Shown one piece after another: positions 5,764 through 9,549 of a DNA stretch of 9,549 nt; within the stretch, counting starts at the first letter, position 1, and each line of letters opens with the position of its first letter. Both the position numbers and the translations under genes were made by a program. The notes under the pieces were generated by a model. The model was not told where the DNA came from. It did not search any database and was given only the letters and a program-made list of their open reading frames with translations. This DNA comes from CAXYVX01 sp049297855 (lineage in GTDB: Bacteria > Patescibacteriota > Saccharimonadia > Saccharimonadales > Saccharimonadaceae): assembly GCA_049297855.1 (NCBI GenBank), contig JBAQVB010000012.1, positions 1 through 9,549 of the forward strand, written 5' to 3'.

Positions 5764-6770
5764 AATTTTTAGTAACCGGTGGCGCGGGATTTATCGGGTC
5801 AAACTTTGTGCACCACGTGTTGCGCGAGCGTAAGGACAGCGAAGTGGTTGTGCTCGATAAGTTAACCTATGCCGGTAATTTAATGAGCCTGGACGGACTA
5901 GCGAAAAAATATGGCAAACGCTATCAATTCGTTAAAGGTGACATTTGCGACGCCAAATTAGTGGATGATTTAGTGAAAAACACCGACGTGGTGGTGCATT
6001 ATGCGGCCGAGAGCCACAATGACAATTCGCTAAATGATCCGGCGCCGTTTATTCAAACTAACGTCGTAGGAACGTACACACTAATTCAGGCGGCGCGCAA
6101 GTACGATAAACGATATCACCATATTTCAACCGATGAAGTTTATGGTGATTTGCCATTGGATCGACCGGATTTAAAATTTACTGAACAGTCGCCATATCAT
6201 CCATCCAGTCCATATTCATCAACCAAGGCCAGCTCAGATTTACTAGTGCGTGCCTGGGGACGTAGTTTTGGTTTGCGCTACACCTTGAGTAATTGTTCTA
6301 ATAATTATGGGCCGCGCCAACATGTCGAGAAATTTATTCCACGCCAAATTACCGAAATTCTAGAAGGTCGTCGGCCGCGACTTTACGGTAATGGGCTGCA
6401 GGTGCGCGATTGGATTCACACCGAGGATCATTCGTCGGCCGTGTTAACGATTATCGAAAAGGGTAAAATCGGTGAAACATATTTGATTGGCGCGAATGGC
6501 GAAAAAAATAATTTGGATGTGGTACATGGAATTTTGCGTGCTTTCAATATGCCGGAGGATGATTTCGAGTGGGTCAATGATCGGCCGGGACATGACCAGC
6601 GTTACGCTATCGATAGTACAAAATTACGCCAACAATTGGGTTGGCGGCCAAAGTTTACGGATTTTCACCAAGGCTTGCTCGATACAATTGATTGGTATCG
6701 TGACAACGAAGCCTGGTGGAAACCGCAAAAGCGCTCCACCGAAGCGAAATATCAGAAAGGCGGTTTTTAA
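5760..6770 (+). CDS. rfbB: dTDP-glucose 4,6-dehydratase (RmlB)
   Basis: RmlB converts dTDP-glucose to dTDP-4-keto-6-deoxyglucose using bound NAD, the second step to dTDP-L-rhamnose. The 336-residue product is an extended short-chain dehydrogenase of normal length. The Rossmann motif TGGAGFIG is at 6-13 and AAESHNDNSL at 82-91. STDEVYGD (123-130) contains the catalytic aspartate-glutamate pair, and YSSTK (152-156) the catalytic Tyr and Lys. NCSNNYGPRQH (178-188), EKFIPRQI and RDWIHTEDH (216-224) bind substrate. The ending IDWYRDNEAWWKPQK and the NDNSL variant resemble actinobacterial RmlB as I recall it. A Shine-Dalgarno site (GAGAGGGG) lies about 8 nt before the ATG. It is the first gene of the rfbBCDA operon. 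Confidence 0.96.
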   Translation: MKFLVTGGAGFIGSNFVHHVLRERKDSEVVVLDKLTYAGNLMSLDGLAKKYGKRYQFVKGDICDAKLVDDLVKNTDVVVHYAAESHNDNSLNDPAPFIQTNVVGTYTLIQAARKYDKRYHHISTDEVYGDLPLDRPDLKFTEQSPYHPSSPYSSTKASSDLLVRAWGRSFGLRYTLSNCSNNYGPRQHVEKFIPRQITEILEGRRPRLYGNGLQVRDWIHTEDHSSAVLTIIEKGKIGETYLIGANGEKNNLDVVHGILRAFNMPEDDFEWVNDRPGHDQRYAIDSTKLRQQLGWRPKFTDFHQGLLDTIDWYRDNEAWWKPQKRSTEAKYQKGGF

Positions 6771-7372
6771 TGGACTTTGAATTACCTTTAACCGCGCGTC
6801 CAATCTCCGCTATACCGGGTATGATCGAGTTTGATTTAACAGTGCACGGTGACAGTCGCGGCTGGTTTAAAGAAAATTTTCAAAAGGAAAAATTTTCTGA
6901 AATTGGTTTTCCGGCGGATAGTTTTTTTGCTGATCATAAACTACAAAATAATATTAGTTTTTCACACAAAAACGTTTTGCGCGGTTTACATGCCGAACCG
7001 TGGGATAAATTTATTTCAATTGCCGATGACGGCGAAGTCTTGGGTGCGTGGGTTGATTTGCGCGCCGGCGCTACCTTTGGTCACACTTATCAAACGAAAT
7101 TAACCGCCAGTAAAGGTATTTTAGTGCCGCGCGGCGTCGCTAATGGTTTTCAAGTTTTAAGTGATCACGCAGCGTATTCCTATTTGGTAAATGATTATTG
7201 GGCACTGGAATTAAAACCGAAATATGCTTTCGTGAACTACGCCGATCCGACGCTGGGCATTAAGTGGCACAATCTAAAAGATGCCGAAGTTTCAGAAGCG
7301 GATAAACACCATCCATTGCTTAAGGACGTAACACCGCTCAATATTAATAATGCAAAGGTGTCGCGTGACTAA
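6770..7372 (+). CDS. rfbC: dTDP-4-dehydrorhamnose 3,5-epimerase (RmlC)
   Basis: RmlC epimerises C3 and C5 of dTDP-4-keto-6-deoxyglucose in the third pathway step. The 200-residue product is a cupin of usual length. D28-S-R-G-W starts the family pattern. VLRGLHAEPWDK (69-80) holds R71, the catalytic base H74 and K80. WVDLRAGATFG (94-104), VPRGVANGFQVLSD (119-132), Y138 and SEADKHHPLL (175-184, with D178 as partner of H74) follow. Two differences stand out. The normally conserved AHGF histidine is N125, and the second Tyr of the DYY motif is W144. AEPWDK and the NGF variant recall actinobacterial RmlC/RmlCD proteins. The start at 6770 is chosen over an in-frame ATG at 6716 because it gives a TAATG junction with rfbB and follows AAAGGCGG. 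Confidence 0.92.
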   Translation: MDFELPLTARPISAIPGMIEFDLTVHGDSRGWFKENFQKEKFSEIGFPADSFFADHKLQNNISFSHKNVLRGLHAEPWDKFISIADDGEVLGAWVDLRAGATFGHTYQTKLTASKGILVPRGVANGFQVLSDHAAYSYLVNDYWALELKPKYAFVNYADPTLGIKWHNLKDAEVSEADKHHPLLKDVTPLNINNAKVSRD

Positions 7373-8312
7373 TTTTTTAACCAAACCGCTCATTATCGGC
7401 AACGGCCAATTGGGCCAAGGCCTGAAAAATCAATATCCAAACGCTGATATTTTGAGTTATCCCGAGTTGGATTTGGCGTCTCGTGATAGCATAATGGCGG
7501 TCGATTTTACAAAATACTCGGTCATTATAAATGCGGCGGCTTGGACGCGGGTAGATGCAGCTGAGCGTCCCGAATTATTAAAACGAGTTGAGGCTATCAA
7601 TACCGATGGGCCGGCGTTGCTGGCGGAATGTGCCAAAAAATGTAATTTGCCACTCGTGCACATTTCGTCTGACTATGTTTTTGATGGCAATAAAACCAAT
7701 CATAATGAAAATGAACCGTTTTCACCACTGTCAATCTATGGAAAGACTAAGGCGGCGGGCGATGCGAAAATTCAAGAAGCTGCACCCGATCGTTACTGGA
7801 TTTTGCGCAGTAGTTGGGTAATAGGTAAAGGCGTTTCGGGCGCGCGAGGTAAGGGCACTAATTTTGTGAAAATTATGGCTGGCTTAGCTCGCAAGGGAAT
7901 TTCGCCCAATGTCGTGAATGATCAAAGCGGTCGGGAAACCTACGTCGATGAGTTGGTGCGGGCGATTGACTTTATTTTAAAAAACGAACCGGAAAATGGC
8001 GTCTATAACGTGACAAATTCCGGTAAAGTTTCGTCGCTGGCGGATATCACAAAATATATTTTCACTAAATTAGGGCGCAACTCGGACGACGTCACGGGCG
8101 TTTCGACCGATGAATATTATGGGGCGCAGGGTTTTCAAAAAACGGCGACTAATTATATTCGGAAAAACACCGATGACACGATTGATTACGTGGCTTTACG
8201 GCCGAAAAACAGCGATCTCGATTTAACTAAAATTCACGCGTTAGGTTTTCAAAGTGAAGATTATTTTAAGAAAATTGATCAATATTTAAAAGAATTAGCG
8301 GAGGAGGATTGA
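7365..8312 (+). CDS. rfbD: dTDP-4-dehydrorhamnose reductase (RmlD)
   Basis: RmlD reduces dTDP-4-keto-L-rhamnose with NAD(P)H to dTDP-L-rhamnose, the last step. The product has 315 residues from the GTG at 7365, slightly longer than the usual 280-300. Seen are the nucleotide-binding GNGQLG (12-17), VIINAAAWTRVDAAE (53-67), HISSDYVFDG (99-108), the catalytic YGKTK (125-129, Y125 and K129) and ALRPKNSDLD (277-286), typical of RmlD. The GTG at 7365 is preferred because AAAGG (7354-7358) precedes it by 6 nt. The in-frame ATG at 7350 would add five residues but has no ribosome binding site. The gene overlaps rfbC by 8 bp. In some actinobacteria these two activities are fused in one polypeptide; here they remain separate. 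Confidence 0.93.
   Translation: MTNFLTKPLIIGNGQLGQGLKNQYPNADILSYPELDLASRDSIMAVDFTKYSVIINAAAWTRVDAAERPELLKRVEAINTDGPALLAECAKKCNLPLVHISSDYVFDGNKTNHNENEPFSPLSIYGKTKAAGDAKIQEAAPDRYWILRSSWVIGKGVSGARGKGTNFVKIMAGLARKGISPNVVNDQSGRETYVDELVRAIDFILKNEPENGVYNVTNSGKVSSLADITKYIFTKLGRNSDDVTGVSTDEYYGAQGFQKTATNYIRKNTDDTIDYVALRPKNSDLDLTKIHALGFQSEDYFKKIDQYLKELAEED
8301..8307 (+). promoter_or_regulatory. Shine-Dalgarno site of rfbA
   Basis: GAGGAGG within the last codons of rfbD lies 9 nt before the rfbA ATG at 8317. It fixes that start and indicates translation of rfbA from the polycistronic message. Confidence 0.7.
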
Positions 8313-8316
8313 TAAT

Positions 8317-9168
8317 ATGAAGGGACTAATTTTAGCGGGTGGCACGGGTTCGCGCCTCTGGCCAATCACGCTCGCGACCAGTAAACAATTGATGCCAATT
8401 TATGACAAACCTATGATTTATTATCCGTTGGCGACATTAATGCAGGCTGGAATTCGTGATATCCTAATCATTACAACGCCAGAGGATCAGGCGGCTTTTC
8501 AAAATCTCTTAGGAGACGGAAAGCGGTGGGGAATTCAACTGAGCTACGTTGTCCAGCCGAGTCCCGACGGTCTAGCTCAAGCCTTTATTTTAGGAGAAGA
8601 TTTTATCGGTCATGATAAAGTGGCTTTAATTTTGGGCGACAATATTTTCTACGGGCGAAATTTGGGTAAAAATTTGGCGCAGTGCACCGATCCAGACGGC
8701 GGTACGGTGTTTGCTTATCACGTGAACGATCCGGAGCGCTACGGTGTGGTGGAATTTGACGAAAACGGCGTGGCGACTTCTATTGAGGAAAAACCGCAAC
8801 AGCCGAAGTCGGAATTTGCGGTGGTCGGACTGTATTTTTATGATAATGACGTTATAGATATCGCGAAAAATGTCAAACCGAGCGACCGCGGAGAAGTAGA
8901 AATCACTTCAATCAATGCGGAGTATTTACGTCGCGGTAAGCTCAAGGTGCAAACCCTAGAGGAAGGCGACGTGTGGTTTGACACTGGAACAATCGATTCG
9001 CTACAGGATGCCGATGATTACGTGCGCATTATTCAAAAAAACGAGGATCGCATTGTCGGCAGTCCGGAAAAAATTTCATACACCAAAGGTTGGATTACGT
9101 CGGATCAGCTTCAGGAATTAGCTAGGCCTCTACTAAAATCCGGCTACGGAAAATATCTTATATCGTAA
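8317..9168 (+). CDS. rfbA: Glucose-1-phosphate thymidylyltransferase (RmlA)
   Basis: RmlA joins glucose-1-phosphate and dTTP to make dTDP-glucose, the entry step, and is usually feedback-inhibited by dTDP-rhamnose. The 283-residue product is close to the family's 285-295. The nucleotide-binding LILAGGTGSRLWPIT (4-18) differs from the common GGSGTRL by swapped Ser and Thr. SKQLMPIYDKPMIYYPL (22-38), PDGLAQAF (83-90), LGDNIFYG (106-113, metal-binding Asp), EEKP (157-160), GLYFYDNDV (171-179), RGEVEIT (191-197) and VWFDTGT (219-225) are all present. The C-terminal KSGYGKYL resembles actinobacterial RmlA. The gene starts 4 nt after the rfbD stop and closes the rfbBCDA operon. No terminator hairpin follows; the next gene has its own promoter. 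Confidence 0.96.
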   Translation: MKGLILAGGTGSRLWPITLATSKQLMPIYDKPMIYYPLATLMQAGIRDILIITTPEDQAAFQNLLGDGKRWGIQLSYVVQPSPDGLAQAFILGEDFIGHDKVALILGDNIFYGRNLGKNLAQCTDPDGGTVFAYHVNDPERYGVVEFDENGVATSIEEKPQQPKSEFAVVGLYFYDNDVIDIAKNVKPSDRGEVEITSINAEYLRRGKLKVQTLEEGDVWFDTGTIDSLQDADDYVRIIQKNEDRIVGSPEKISYTKGWITSDQLQELARPLLKSGYGKYLIS

Positions 9169-9176
9169 TTCACGCG

Positions 9177-9205
9177 TTGGAATAACGGTTAGAAAATGAT
9201 ATAAT
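9177..9205 (+). promoter_or_regulatory. Promoter of the ABC permease gene (near-leaderless)
   Basis: TTGGAA (9177-9182) and TATAAT (9200-9205) are separated by 17 bp, with a TG extension at 9197-9198. It is the closest to consensus in the window. The expected start point is about 9212, giving a leader of 3-6 nt before the tandem ATGs at 9215 and 9218. No Shine-Dalgarno site is present. Confidence 0.7.
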
Positions 9206-9214
9206 TGAGTAATA

Positions 9215-9549
9215 ATGATGGTAAAAGTTAGAGATCTTTTTTCCAAACGCAACCGCGTATTGCTCAAAGAAATGGTTAAAACTGATTTCAAATTACGTTA
9301 TCAAGGTTCGATTTTGGGACATCTGTGGTCAATCTTAAAGCCGTTGGCGCTCTTTTTTGTGATGTATATGGTTTTCGTGCGTTTTCTTAAATTTGGCGCC
9401 GGAGTTCCACATTTTGCGATGTCATTATTACTCGCGATGGTAATGTGGCAATTTTTTATGGAGACAATTTCTCAAGGTATGGGTTCAATCGTGGCGCGCG
9501 GTGATTTGTTGCGTAAAATTAACTTTCCAAAAGTAATCGTGGTGATATC
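9215..9549 (+). CDS. ABC-2 type polysaccharide/teichoic acid export permease, Wzm/TagG-like (partial, cut at window end)
   Basis: The first 111 residues of an integral membrane permease are present; the frame is open at the window edge. An N-terminal amphipathic region is followed by KTDFKLRYQGSILGHLWSIL (22-41), the characteristic entry motif of Wzm, RfbA and TagG export permeases. Membrane segments lie at about 39-58 and 67-85, and LLRKINFPK (98-106) is a conserved cytoplasmic loop of the same family. Such permeases pair with a Wzt/TagH ATPase to move lipid-linked polysaccharide across the membrane. The ATPase should lie just downstream. Position after rfbA suggests export of a rhamnose-containing glycan. 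The start is either of two adjacent ATGs (9215 or 9218). Confidence 0.9.
   Translation, partial: MMVKVRDLFSKRNRVLLKEMVKTDFKLRYQGSILGHLWSILKPLALFFVMYMVFVRFLKFGAGVPHFAMSLLLAMVMWQFFMETISQGMGSIVARGDLLRKINFPKVIVVI

Overview
The window reads as chromosomal DNA of a small-genome bacterium, most likely a Saccharibacteria (TM7) or other Candidate Phyla Radiation member. This is an inference. It rests on the rnpA-yidC-jag order typical of oriC-proximal DNA, a YidC whose first membrane segment begins almost at its N-terminus, a short Jag with no N-terminal domain, tight packing with many 3' overlaps, and very short or absent 5' leaders. UGA appears only as a stop, so the standard genetic code applies.

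Layout. Positions 25-1881 (+): rnpA (RNase P protein), yidC (membrane insertase) and jag/khpB (KH-R3H RNA-binding protein). Positions 1884-3339 (-): gtrB (polyprenyl-phosphate glycosyltransferase) and gtrA (GtrA-family membrane protein), convergent with jag across a 2-bp gap. Positions 3379-4692 (+): an AT-rich polytopic membrane protein transcribed divergently from gtrB, possibly the acceptor-specific glycosyltransferase of a Gtr-like three-component system. Positions 4640-5680 (-): a WbbL/rhamnosyltransferase-like GT2 enzyme whose 3' end overlaps the membrane protein gene by 53 bp. Positions 5760-9168 (+): rfbB, rfbC, rfbD and rfbA, the full dTDP-L-rhamnose pathway, with overlapping or closely spaced genes. 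Position 9215 to the window end (+): the start of an ABC-2 polysaccharide/teichoic-acid export permease (Wzm/TagG type), cut by the window.

How the parts fit. RmlA-D supply dTDP-L-rhamnose, the GT2 enzyme probably transfers it to a lipid-linked glycan, and the Wzm-type permease (its ATPase presumably lies downstream) would export that glycan. GtrB, GtrA and the polytopic protein look like a side module that decorates an extracytoplasmic glycan with a sugar delivered on polyprenyl phosphate. The right-hand 7.7 kb is therefore a surface-glycan locus placed directly beside the rnpA-yidC-jag block.

Most notable signals. (1) Six transcription-unit starts lack a Shine-Dalgarno site and instead have a -10 hexamer only 6-9 nt upstream of the start codon, while all operon-internal genes with clear signals have a Shine-Dalgarno site. 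This points to routine leaderless transcription. (2) A near-perfect 14-bp inverted repeat between the GT2 gene and rfbB carries an identical extended -10 in each arm, 17 bp apart, forming a symmetric divergent promoter. (3) The Rml enzymes resemble actinobacterial versions, and RmlC has two changes at active-site positions. No rRNA, tRNA, CRISPR array, mobile element or convincing intrinsic terminator was seen. No gene-free stretch exceeds about 80 bp.
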